From positions 434,001 through 498,000 of the forward strand of contig NZ_JBLZNC010000002.1 in the NCBI RefSeq assembly GCF_048553715.1: DNA of 64,000 nt. Direction: 5' to 3'. The notes under the pieces are model-generated. The model had not been told where the DNA came from. It was given only the letters and a program-made list of their open reading frames with translations, and searched no databases. Shown here in pieces: positions 1-8,381 of this stretch. The stretch's first letter is position 1; the number at the start of each line of letters is the position of its first letter. The position numbers were made by a program, and so were the translations under genes. The DNA comes from Sagittula sp048553715. GTDB lineage: Bacteria > Pseudomonadota > Alphaproteobacteria > Rhodobacterales > Rhodobacteraceae.

Positions 1-304
1 CGTCCAGGGCGACCAGCCAGTCGTTCTTGGCCCAGATCGGGGTTTCGTACATGCCGATGGTCATCACGTCGAAGGCGCCGCCTTTGGTGGTGATGTCGGT
101 GGTCACGCGCTGACGCAGCACGTTTTCTTCCAGAGTAACCCACTCGACCTCGTGACCGGTCTTTTCTGTGAAGTCAGCGGTCAAACCCTGCATGCGGATC
201 ATGTCGCCGTTGTTCACGGTCGCGATGGTGATGGTGTCAGCGGATGCTGCGGTCGATACAAGCGCGAGCGCTGTCGCCGCACGAAGTGCGCCTTTAAGGT
301 ACAT
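1..304 (-). CDS. smoE: Polyol (sorbitol/mannitol) ABC transporter substrate-binding protein, N-terminal part
   Basis: This is the first 101 codons of a periplasmic solute-binding protein; the rest lies off the left edge. The start MYLKGALRAATALALVSTAASA is a clear Sec signal peptide with an ASA-type cleavage site. The mature protein begins DTITIATVNNGDMIRMQGL, followed by a stretch ending FDVMTIGMYETPIWAKNDW, which matches my memory of SmoE-type binding proteins of Rhodobacter-like bacteria. These deliver sorbitol or mannitol to an inner-membrane permease pair. The neighbouring LacI-type gene lies 143 bp upstream on the same strand, the usual order for a locally regulated sugar or polyol uptake operon. 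Substrate is inferred from family resemblance, since only one third of the protein is visible. Confidence 0.75.
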   Translation of the reverse strand, partial: MYLKGALRAATALALVSTAASADTITIATVNNGDMIRMQGLTADFTEKTGHEVEWVTLEENVLRQRVTTDITTKGGAFDVMTIGMYETPIWAKNDWLVALD

Positions 305-447
305 CTTGCTCCTCCCTATTGGTTCAGATGTGACACCGAAACCGTACCTCTGGAATGAGCGCGACGTCAATTATTTTTTTACGCGCGGCAACTTTTTCAT
401 TTTCACTCGCAGCATTAAATGGGGCTTTGCGGGCAGTTTTCTTTCGC

Positions 448-1473
448 TCAGGCGGATTCCCGCATCACGAGACGCCCGTCGAAGACCTTGGCAGCATAGG
501 GAAAATCATCCCCCTCTATCGCGCGAAAAAGCGTATCAACCGCCTCGCGCGAGACGCTGTCATAGTCCTGAGCGATGGTGGTCAATGGCGGGCATGTATA
601 GCGCGAGAACGGATGGTCATCCTGTCCCGCGACCCGAATCGCACAATCATCGTCACGACCGACCTTAAGCCCCAGCTCGTAACAGGCGGTTAAAAATCCG
701 ATGGCCAGACGGTCGTTGGAGCACAGAACCGTATTGGTCTTCATCTCGCCCGACATCAGAACACGGTGGCCACCGCGTCGGCCGATCTCTTCGAAATGCC
801 AGCCGTCGCCTTCGACGCTAAGCACCTGTGGCGTCTGGCCCAGCGCATGCATGGCCTCGGTATAGCTATGGCGGCGTTTGCGTGCGTTGGGGTTGGCGGG
901 GTTGGCCATCTCGAAGAAACAGGGCGGCTCGCCGGTGCGGCACAAATAATCGACGATCAGACGCGTCAGCTGCGGATTGTCCGACCCGACAAAGGCCCGC
1001 CCCGTATCCGGCAGGATACTGTCGAACAGCACAGTGGGCACCTCCTGCGCGAAGGCGCGGATTTTCTCGCTATCGGACGACCGCCCCAACGGTGCCAGCA
1101 GCGCACCGGCCGGCTTCAGCGCCAGCAAACTGTCCAGAATGGCGTTCTCTGTCTCTTGCTCGCCATGGGCGGAAAAGATCGTCGGGCTGTAACCCATGTC
1201 CACGCAGCGCTGTTCGATGTTACGTGCGAATTCCGCAAACACCGGATCGGCCAGATAGGGCACCAGAATGCCCACGGTCTTGGTCTGTTTGCGATTTTGG
1301 TTAATGGCAAAGATGTTGGGCCGGTAATCGTAGGTTTCCAACGCGGCCTCGATCTTGGCACGGGTCGAGGCGCGCACACTGTCGGGGTCGTTGAAATACT
1401 TGGACACCGTCGGGCGGGAGATGCCACTGAGCGCGGCGAACTCCTCCATGTTTCTGATCCTCACCTGAGCCAT
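448..1473 (-). CDS. LacI-family transcriptional regulator of a carbohydrate/polyol operon
   Basis: A 341-residue repressor-type regulator. The N-terminal helix-turn-helix is seen at about residues 9-25 (EFAALSGISRPTVSKYF), followed by the hinge segment with YRPN, as in LacI/PurR proteins. The rest is a periplasmic-binding-protein-like effector domain starting at TVGILVPYLADPVF. I start at the ATG at 1473, which has GGAGG about nine bases upstream; a GTG two codons earlier lies too close to that site. It sits directly upstream of the polyol-binding-protein gene on the same strand and probably controls that operon. The effector is unknown. It reads away from the ThDP enzyme gene's stop codon with about 110 bp between them, so it may have its own promoter. 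Confidence 0.85.
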   Translation of the reverse strand: MAQVRIRNMEEFAALSGISRPTVSKYFNDPDSVRASTRAKIEAALETYDYRPNIFAINQNRKQTKTVGILVPYLADPVFAEFARNIEQRCVDMGYSPTIFSAHGEQETENAILDSLLALKPAGALLAPLGRSSDSEKIRAFAQEVPTVLFDSILPDTGRAFVGSDNPQLTRLIVDYLCRTGEPPCFFEMANPANPNARKRRHSYTEAMHALGQTPQVLSVEGDGWHFEEIGRRGGHRVLMSGEMKTNTVLCSNDRLAIGFLTACYELGLKVGRDDDCAIRVAGQDDHPFSRYTCPPLTTIAQDYDSVSREAVDTLFRAIEGDDFPYAAKVFDGRLVMRESA

Positions 1474-1581
1474 TGGCACACGTCCTCCCTCGCGCCTTTG
1501 CGACGCGCCTTTTTCTTATCGCGTGCGGTACCGTTACTTGTCGCGCGCCAAAAATCAACTTTCTTTGGGGAAAGCGCGGCG

Positions 1582-3261
1582 TTAATTGCTGCTTTGACGG
1601 GCAGTTTCGCGCAGGCTGCTGAGCGTTGCACGGGGGCTGATCGCCTCTGCCGAGATGTCCAGATCCAGCACCGCACCGGTCGTCGAGGCCTGCGCCGCAG
1701 CAAAGGCATCGGCAAAATCCTCGGTCCGTTCGACCCGCTGCGCGTAATAGCCGTAAGCCTTTGCCAGCGCAACAAAATCCGGCGATACCATATCCGTGCC
1801 AGACACCCGCCCGGGATAGTGGCGTTCCTGATGCGCGCGGATGGTGCCATAGATCCCGTTGTTCAGGATCAACACGATCGGCTGCGCCCCGGCTTGCGCG
1901 GCCGTGGCAAGTTCCTGCAACGTCATCTGGAAATCACCGTCTCCGGCAAAGCACACCACTGTGCGGTCGGGGTGGGCGATCTTGGCGGCAATCGCGGCGG
2001 GCAGCCCATAGCCCATGGCCCCCGATTGCGGCGCAAGCAGCCGCTGCCCTGCCCCGTAGCGAAAGAAATACCCCGGCCAAATGGCGAAATTGCCTGCGCC
2101 ATTTGTCAGGACCGCATCCTTTGGCAGCACCTTTTGCAAATGCGCGATCACCTGCGTCATATCCACCGGCGACGGCTGTGGTGGCAGATCGAACCCCGCT
2201 TTGTAGGCCACGCGCGCCTTGCGGAACCAACCGTCATCCCGCCGGTCCAGCGGACCGCCTTCGACCATTGTCATGGCAAAGTCGGACGGGTCCGCGTGAA
2301 TGCCCAAAGCAGGCTGGTAGATCTTGCCCAGCTCCGCATCGCTGGCGTGCACATGGATCAGGGTCTGGCGTGGTGTCGGCACCTGCAGCAGGCTGTATCC
2401 GCCGGTGGAATTCTCGCCAAAGCGCACGCCGATCCCCAAAATAACATCCGCCTCGCGGATCAGCTTCGCGGTTGAGGGCCACATGCCGACACCCGCATGC
2501 CCGGCAAAAGCCTCCGAGTGATTGTCGAACTGGTCGATGTAGCGAAAGACGCCCACGGCGGGGATCTGGTTTTCCTCGGCAAAGGTCTGCAGCGCGGCGC
2601 GGCCCTCATCGCTCCAGTTGCTGCCACCGAACAGGATCAGGGGGCGCTTTGCCGCCTCCAACAGATCACGGGCATCGTTTTCGGCGGCGATGTTGACCGC
2701 AGGGGCCGCGATGCGCGCAGGACCGGCCAGCGCCGGGATATCCGTCACCTGTGACAGCACATCCTCTGGCAGGGCCACCACCACCGGCCCCGGACGCCCC
2801 GAGGTCGCAACCGTCCAAGCGCGACCGACAATTTCCGGGATACGGTCGGTTTGGTCGATTTCCACCGCCCATTTCGCCATGCTGCCGAACACGGCTTTGT
2901 AGTCGATCTCCTGAAAGGCCTCGCGCCCCTTCATGTCCGTGGCCACCTGCCCGACAAACACCAGCATGGGCACCGAATCCTGCATCGCGGTGTGAATGCC
3001 GATCGAGGCATTGGTCACCCCCGGCCCGCGTGTGACCAGACAGATGCCGGGCTGCCCCGTCAGCTTGCCCCAGGCGGCGGCCATGAAACCGGCCCCGCCT
3101 TCGTTGCGACACAGCACGAAATCAAACGCCCCAGCGGTGTCGTGCATCGCATCCAGCACCGCCAGATAGCTTTCACCGGGCACGCCAAAGGCCTTGCGCG
3201 CGCCGAGATTGACCAGACATTCCACCAATAGCTGTCCGCCGTGCCGCTGTGTCGCGCTCAT
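1582..3261 (-). CDS. ThDP-dependent enzyme, acetolactate synthase-like
   Basis: A 559-residue member of the thiamine-diphosphate decarboxylase/carboligase family. The N-terminal PYR domain shows GVPGESYLAVLDAMHD and then CRNEGGAGFMAAAWGKLTG. The middle domain follows, and the C-terminal PP domain carries the GDG...NN cofactor motif (AGDGDFQMTLQEL then ILNNGIYGTI). The ATG at 3261 is preceded by a good GGAGGG site; longer upstream readings lack one. No small regulatory subunit (IlvH) is adjacent, so a role in branched-chain amino-acid synthesis is unlikely. It could be a catabolic carboligase or decarboxylase, perhaps tied to the neighbouring sugar genes. Family is certain; substrate cannot be told from the sequence alone. 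Confidence 0.8.
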   Translation of the reverse strand: MSATQRHGGQLLVECLVNLGARKAFGVPGESYLAVLDAMHDTAGAFDFVLCRNEGGAGFMAAAWGKLTGQPGICLVTRGPGVTNASIGIHTAMQDSVPMLVFVGQVATDMKGREAFQEIDYKAVFGSMAKWAVEIDQTDRIPEIVGRAWTVATSGRPGPVVVALPEDVLSQVTDIPALAGPARIAAPAVNIAAENDARDLLEAAKRPLILFGGSNWSDEGRAALQTFAEENQIPAVGVFRYIDQFDNHSEAFAGHAGVGMWPSTAKLIREADVILGIGVRFGENSTGGYSLLQVPTPRQTLIHVHASDAELGKIYQPALGIHADPSDFAMTMVEGGPLDRRDDGWFRKARVAYKAGFDLPPQPSPVDMTQVIAHLQKVLPKDAVLTNGAGNFAIWPGYFFRYGAGQRLLAPQSGAMGYGLPAAIAAKIAHPDRTVVCFAGDGDFQMTLQELATAAQAGAQPIVLILNNGIYGTIRAHQERHYPGRVSGTDMVSPDFVALAKAYGYYAQRVERTEDFADAFAAAQASTTGAVLDLDISAEAISPRATLSSLRETARQSSN

Positions 3262-3401
3262 GTCTGATCCCTCCGGTTGTGATGTGCGCCACCTTCTGCC
3301 CATCAAGGGCAAAGCGCAACGGGCGAAAATGCACCCCCGAAGTCACCGCCGTTGCACCCCGCCGCAGGCCGCGCCATAGTCGCCGCAAGCAGGAGCGCAT
3401 T

Positions 3402-4640
3402 TTGATAAAACTCATTCATACCGCAGACATACACTTGGATTCGCCGCTGAAATCTCTGGCGCTCAAGGACGAGGCATTGCGCGAGCGGGTGCAGGCCGCA
3501 ACCCGCACAGCCCTGCGCCGTATCGTAGACTGCGCGCTTTCAGAACAGGTCGCAGCCGTGCTGATCGCGGGCGATCTGTTTGACGGCGCGGAACGCAGCG
3601 CACGCACCGCTGCTTATCTGACGTCCGAGCTGGACCGACTGCGCGCGGCGGACATTCGGGTCTACTATATCAAAGGCAATCACGACGCGGAGAACCCGAT
3701 CACGGGGGAGACCGCCCTGCCCGACAATGTGCATGTGTTCACAGGCCACGGCGGCAAGGACGAATTGGCCGACGGACTGTGGATTCACGGCGTTAGTTTC
3801 TCCAACCGGCATGCGCCTGACAGCCTGCTGCCAAAATTCTCCGCTCCCGTGGCGGGGGCAGTCAACATTGGCATGCTGCACACTTCGTTGGCTGGCGCTG
3901 CAGGCCATGACGTCTACGCGCCCTGCACCCTGTCCGATCTGACGTCGAGCGGCTTTGACTATTGGGCGCTGGGGCACGTCCACAAACGCAACATACATGC
4001 CACGGCGCCTTGGGTCGTCATGCCCGGCTGCCCACAGGGCCGCGACATCGGCGAGGCAGGCCCGCGATCAGCCACCTTGATCACCATTGATGACGGTCGC
4101 ATCGACACCACCGAGATCCACACATCGGCGGTGGAGTTCACCGCCCTGCGCGTCGACGTCTCTGGGTGTCCAAATAGCGATGCGCTGCGCGACCACCTGC
4201 GCCATGCGGTGCAGGATCACGCAGCGGACCTTACCTCTGACACCGGCATTGCGCGCATCACACTGCAGGGGCAGACAGAACTGCATTGGGACATCCTGCG
4301 CGACCGCGATCTGTGGACCGAAACACTGTCCCAACTGTGTCGCAGCACAGACAGGCTGTGGCTGGAAAAGACCAAATTCGACCTGCAACCGCCAAGCCAG
4401 CAGGCCGAGGCGCAGGCCACTGCCACGGCAGAGCTTGCCACGCTGATGCAGCAGATCGCCGCCGAGCCCGCCATGGTTGCCGCCTTTCAATCGGACATGC
4501 AGTCGCTGCTTGACGACTTGTCCGCCGCACGGCGCGAGGCGCTGATGCCCGATGATGCCAGCACGCAGCAATTGGTGCAGGATCTGGCGCGCGACGGGGC
4601 GGACCGCGTTCTGGCCCGCATGAAAGGGGCGGACATCTGA
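3402..4640 (+). CDS. yhaO: Metallophosphoesterase, SbcD/Mre11-like DNA nuclease subunit (YhaO type)
   Basis: A 412-residue calcineurin-like phosphoesterase. The metal-binding motifs are in order: DIHLD near the N-terminus, GDLFDG, GNHD and, further on, GHVH. This set is typical of Mre11/SbcD nucleases. The best start is the TTG at 3402, six bases after AGGAG (3391-3395); no suitable ATG follows before the first catalytic motif. The stop codon overlaps the ATG of the downstream SMC-like ATPase (TGATG at 4638-4642), so the two are translationally coupled and probably form a nuclease-ATPase complex acting on DNA ends. The residues after about 260 form a family-specific C-terminal domain of helical character. 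It resembles YhaO more than classical SbcD in length and partner. Confidence 0.85.
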   Translation: MIKLIHTADIHLDSPLKSLALKDEALRERVQAATRTALRRIVDCALSEQVAAVLIAGDLFDGAERSARTAAYLTSELDRLRAADIRVYYIKGNHDAENPITGETALPDNVHVFTGHGGKDELADGLWIHGVSFSNRHAPDSLLPKFSAPVAGAVNIGMLHTSLAGAAGHDVYAPCTLSDLTSSGFDYWALGHVHKRNIHATAPWVVMPGCPQGRDIGEAGPRSATLITIDDGRIDTTEIHTSAVEFTALRVDVSGCPNSDALRDHLRHAVQDHAADLTSDTGIARITLQGQTELHWDILRDRDLWTETLSQLCRSTDRLWLEKTKFDLQPPSQQAEAQATATAELATLMQQIAAEPAMVAAFQSDMQSLLDDLSAARREALMPDDASTQQLVQDLARDGADRVLARMKGADI

Positions 4641-7600
4641 TGCGCCTACGCCAGCTTTCCCTTGATCTGTTTGGAAAATTCACCGGCCACAGCTATGATT
4701 TTGGCGACGGGGCCAGCGGGGATTTCCACATCATCTACGGCCCGAACGAGGCCGGCAAAACCACCACAATGGAAGCGGCGCTGCGTCTGCTTTACGGGTT
4801 TCCGCGCAGCGACCCCTATGATTTCCAGCACCAGCGCAAGAACCTGCGCCTGTCCGGCGTGCTTGATCTTGATGGCCGCGATCTGACGCTGACACGGGTG
4901 ACCGGCAAAAACGCCCTGACCGATTCCAACGGCGCCCCCCTGCCCGAGCAGACCCTTGCCAGCCATCTCGGCGGTCTGAGCGAGAAAGACTACCGCGCCC
5001 TTCTGTGTCTGGATGACGAGACCATCGAAACCGGGGGCGAGGAGATCGCCGCCGCCAAGGGCGATATCGGGCGGCTGTTGTTTTCGGCCGCGGCGGGGAT
5101 TGCAGATCTTAGCCATGTGCTGACCGATATGCGCAAACAGGCGGACACTTTGCACCGCAAACGCGCCAGCACCACCGAAATGGCGCGGCTGAAAAAGGAA
5201 ATCGCCGAGATCGACCGCCGCATTCGCGACAGCGACACCTCGGCGGCCAGCCTGCGCAAGCTGCGCCAGACCCATGCCACCGCCCAAACCACCGAGGCAC
5301 AGGCCCGCCAGACGCGGGATGCGTTGCACCGCGAGGTGGCGCAGATCGACAGCCTGCGCCGTGCCCTGCCGCTCATGACAGAAGGCGACGGGCTTGATGC
5401 GGCGCTGGCGGGCAAGGATGCCTTTCCCGACCGGCTGAGTTTTGACCCCGAGCGGCTTATAAAACTGGCCAGCGCACAGGCCCGCGCGGAGGCGGATCTG
5501 GACCGGCTGGGACAAGCCTTGGCCGAGGCACAAGAGGCGCGTGACGGGCTGCACATCGACCCACAGGCCGCAGAGCTTGCCGATCGGTTGGCCGCCCTGA
5601 CCGAGTTGCGCGGCCGTTACCTATCAGCGGTGCCTGATCTGCCCAAACGCCGAGCCGCGCGCGATGCCGCCGTCGCACAGATGGCGCTGCTGGCCCGTGA
5701 CCTTGGGGCGGCGGGGGACTGCGATCCGACGTCATTGGTGTTGGGCTCCGCCGATCTGGGCCGTCTCGACGCTGCGCGCGACCGACTGAGGCAGGCCCGC
5801 CGCGACCTGCACACCGCCGCCGACGAAACGACCGCCAGCCAAAGCGCGCTGGATCAGGCGCGTTCCGTCGTGGACGGCTTGGCCACGCAGGCCCCTGCCG
5901 GCAGCGCGGTAGCGGATATTCTGGACCGTCACGACGCAGACAGGCTTGCCCCCGCCTATGCCAGCGCTCGCGCCCAGTTGCGCTCGGGGCGTGATACGGT
6001 GGCAGAGGCGCTCGCCGCGCTTGGGCGCGGGGCCTGCCGCTTTGATAAGCTGCCCGATGCGCCGATGCCCCTGTCCAGCGCCGAGACGCTGGTCGCCCAG
6101 CGCGAGGATCTGGCACAGCGCGCCGCCCGCGCCCGCGATACGCAGTTGGGACAAAGCGATCTGGCAGAGCGTCTGGCCGCGCGCGCCGCGCAATATCACC
6201 AACGCGGCACCGTATCGGATGCCGATGCCACGCAGGCGCAGGCAGAGCGTGACCGCGCATGGCAGGCCCATCTTGCCGCGCTGACAGCGACCACTGCCGA
6301 CGCTTTTGCCAAGACATTGGAGCGCACCGATCAGCTGGCGCAGGCGCGACTGGCGCAGGCGCAGGATCTGGCAGAGCTGCGCAAGACCGAGCTGGATCGC
6401 GCAGAGGCCCTGACCGCAGCGCGCCAAGCCACCCGTCAGGCGGAGGAGCTGGACCGCCAGATTGCAGCAATCGACGAGACCGTGGCCGAGGCCTGCGTCG
6501 CCGTGGGCCTGCCCGCGCTGTCCCCTGCCGCCTTTGCCGATTGGCTGCGCGATCTAGAGGCCGCCGCCGCCGCGTCGCGCACAGCAGACCGGGCAGCAGC
6601 AGAGCTCGCCCCGGCTCTCGCCCGGGCAGAGACATTGCGCCAGGACCTGCTTGCGCATTTGCCACAAGAAGACCCTGACTTTGAGGCCGCACTTGATCAC
6701 GCCCGCACCTTGGCCCGCGACGCCAGTCGCGAGGCCGGTCAACGGCGCGAGGCAGAGGCCACCATGCGCCGCGCCACAGAGGATCTGGCCACCCGTGAAA
6801 CCCGCGAAACGCAGGCGGAGCGGGCATTAACGCAGGCGCTGGAGGAATGGCGCGCGCTGGTCGGGGCCCTGTTTGACGGGCGCATCCCCCCCGACGGGCT
6901 GGAGCCGGACCTGACCCCCCTGCGCGGCTTGCGCGAACAAGAGACCACCCGCGCCTTGGAAGACCGCCGCATCACCGCCATGCAGGACGACCAGACGCAA
7001 TTCGCAACCGCTGTGTCAGACCTCGCACGTCAACACGCCCTGACCGAAGACGGCGATGATCTGGCGGTCCATGCCGCGCTGGAAGACCGCGCCCGCAGTG
7101 CCACAGAGGCACTGCGCCAACGCGAAGAACTGACACGGCGCATCACCACGCTGCAGGACGACATAACGAAAGCCCGCGCGCTTCGAACGCAGGTAGACCA
7201 TGATCTGAAGGCCTTGGCCCATGGGCTGCCGGGTGTGCCGCAGCCGCCCACGCTGGACGCCCTGCGCATCGCAGAAACCCGCGCGCGCGAGGTTATCGCC
7301 CAACGCGCCCGCCGCGCCGAAATTGATCGGGCGCTGACCACGGAACTGGGCACCAGTGATCGTGACGATTTACGGGCCATGTTGGACGGCCGTCAGATGC
7401 CCGAACTGGATGCGCAACTTGCAGCGGTGCGCGCGGACCTTGCTGCGGCCGAGGCGCAGCTTGAACAGGCAATCGCGGATCGTTCGGCTGCAGCGCGCGA
7501 TCTGGCCGCCATCACCAGTGACGCCGATATTGCCCGACTGGTCGAACACCGCAGCACGTTGGAGCTGCAACTGGAAGAGGCGGCGCTGGATTATCTGCAG

Positions 7601-8074
7601 ATGGACTTCGGCCTGCGCCTTGCCGAAGAGGCCATCCGCCGTTACCGCGACAGCCACCGCAGCGGTATGATGGACGCCACGCAAAGCGCCTTTGCCGCGC
7701 TTACAAATGGCGCCTACACCCGCCTCGTGCCGCAAACCCAAGGCACGACAGAGGTGCTGCAGGTCATCGACGCCCAAGGGGCCGCGAAACAGGTGGCCGA
7801 TCTGTCCAAAGGGACGCGGTTCCAGCTGTATCTGGCCCTGCGCGCCGCCGCCTACGAACAGCTCGCCGCCAGCGGCACGGTGCTGCCGTTCTTTTGCGAC
7901 GATATCTTCGAGACCTTTGACGAGGACCGCACCCGCGCGGCCTGTCGCCTGATGGAACGGATCGGTCACAGCGGTCAGGCTATCTACCTCACCCACCATC
8001 GTCACGTGGTCGACATCGCCCAAGAGGTGTGCAGCACACCGCCTCAGGTCCATTACATTCAAGGCGCTCCTTGA
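4640..8074 (+). CDS. yhaN: AAA/SMC-like ATPase, SbcC/Rad50-like (YhaN type)
   Basis: A 1144-residue ATPase with a split nucleotide-binding head. The Walker A motif GPNEAGKTT is at residues 34-42, after the N-terminal strand MRLRQLSLDLFGKF. Between the heads is a very long Ala/Arg/Glu/Gln-rich heptad region (about residues 170-1000) that should form antiparallel coiled coils. The C-terminal half-head carries the signature-like LSKGTRFQLYLALR segment, then Walker B LPFFCDDIFETFDEDR and a HHR switch-like segment. No CxxC zinc hook is evident in the coiled coil, which fits YhaN rather than Rad50. It is coupled to the upstream phosphoesterase by a 1-bp overlap. Likely role: DNA-end processing or repair, inferred from the family. 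Confidence 0.85.
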   Translation: MRLRQLSLDLFGKFTGHSYDFGDGASGDFHIIYGPNEAGKTTTMEAALRLLYGFPRSDPYDFQHQRKNLRLSGVLDLDGRDLTLTRVTGKNALTDSNGAPLPEQTLASHLGGLSEKDYRALLCLDDETIETGGEEIAAAKGDIGRLLFSAAAGIADLSHVLTDMRKQADTLHRKRASTTEMARLKKEIAEIDRRIRDSDTSAASLRKLRQTHATAQTTEAQARQTRDALHREVAQIDSLRRALPLMTEGDGLDAALAGKDAFPDRLSFDPERLIKLASAQARAEADLDRLGQALAEAQEARDGLHIDPQAAELADRLAALTELRGRYLSAVPDLPKRRAARDAAVAQMALLARDLGAAGDCDPTSLVLGSADLGRLDAARDRLRQARRDLHTAADETTASQSALDQARSVVDGLATQAPAGSAVADILDRHDADRLAPAYASARAQLRSGRDTVAEALAALGRGACRFDKLPDAPMPLSSAETLVAQREDLAQRAARARDTQLGQSDLAERLAARAAQYHQRGTVSDADATQAQAERDRAWQAHLAALTATTADAFAKTLERTDQLAQARLAQAQDLAELRKTELDRAEALTAARQATRQAEELDRQIAAIDETVAEACVAVGLPALSPAAFADWLRDLEAAAAASRTADRAAAELAPALARAETLRQDLLAHLPQEDPDFEAALDHARTLARDASREAGQRREAEATMRRATEDLATRETRETQAERALTQALEEWRALVGALFDGRIPPDGLEPDLTPLRGLREQETTRALEDRRITAMQDDQTQFATAVSDLARQHALTEDGDDLAVHAALEDRARSATEALRQREELTRRITTLQDDITKARALRTQVDHDLKALAHGLPGVPQPPTLDALRIAETRAREVIAQRARRAEIDRALTTELGTSDRDDLRAMLDGRQMPELDAQLAAVRADLAAAEAQLEQAIADRSAAARDLAAITSDADIARLVEHRSTLELQLEEAALDYLQMDFGLRLAEEAIRRYRDSHRSGMMDATQSAFAALTNGAYTRLVPQTQGTTEVLQVIDAQGAAKQVADLSKGTRFQLYLALRAAAYEQLAASGTVLPFFCDDIFETFDEDRTRAACRLMERIGHSGQAIYLTHHRHVVDIAQEVCSTPPQVHYIQGAP

Positions 8075-8381
8075 GCATCTTGGTCGGAGGGCGCGGCCCA
8101 GACAGGCCATGCCCTGCTAAGCCACAGATTTAATGCGAATTTTAGGAACCCCGGCGTCACGGATGGAAACATCCCCGCAGGGCGCGCCGATACTGTGCGC
8201 GAACTATGACCAATGCCGCAGACAGGCTGCATTCCGGTCAAATCGGCTTCTAAATTTCTAGGCAGAGGTTACCTCGACCGGTCAAAGCACCGTGTTTTCA
8301 GGATGCGAAAAGCACCGCCAATCCGATCAGAAGGGTCGTTCCCCAAACGAATTGTCGCGCCTGCAGGGGCGCGTCCGACTG
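8075..8381. other. Intergenic region upstream of the M10 protease gene
   Basis: About 300 bp without a supportable gene. It is more AT-rich around 8128-8142 and 8249-8262 than the flanks, so it probably holds the protease promoter. I see no convincing terminator with a T-tract for the upstream ATPase gene, and no small ORF with a good ribosome-binding site. Confidence 0.4.

Noticed and set aside
766..2475. 569-codon plus-strand frame opposite the LacI regulator and the ThDP enzyme
   Set aside because: It spans two genes that have clear motifs on the minus strand; no ribosome-binding site or recognisable domain.
8292..8381. Longer N-terminus of the M10 protease (starting at 8292)
   Set aside because: The extra 30 residues are basic and have no signal features, and no ribosome-binding site precedes 8292.
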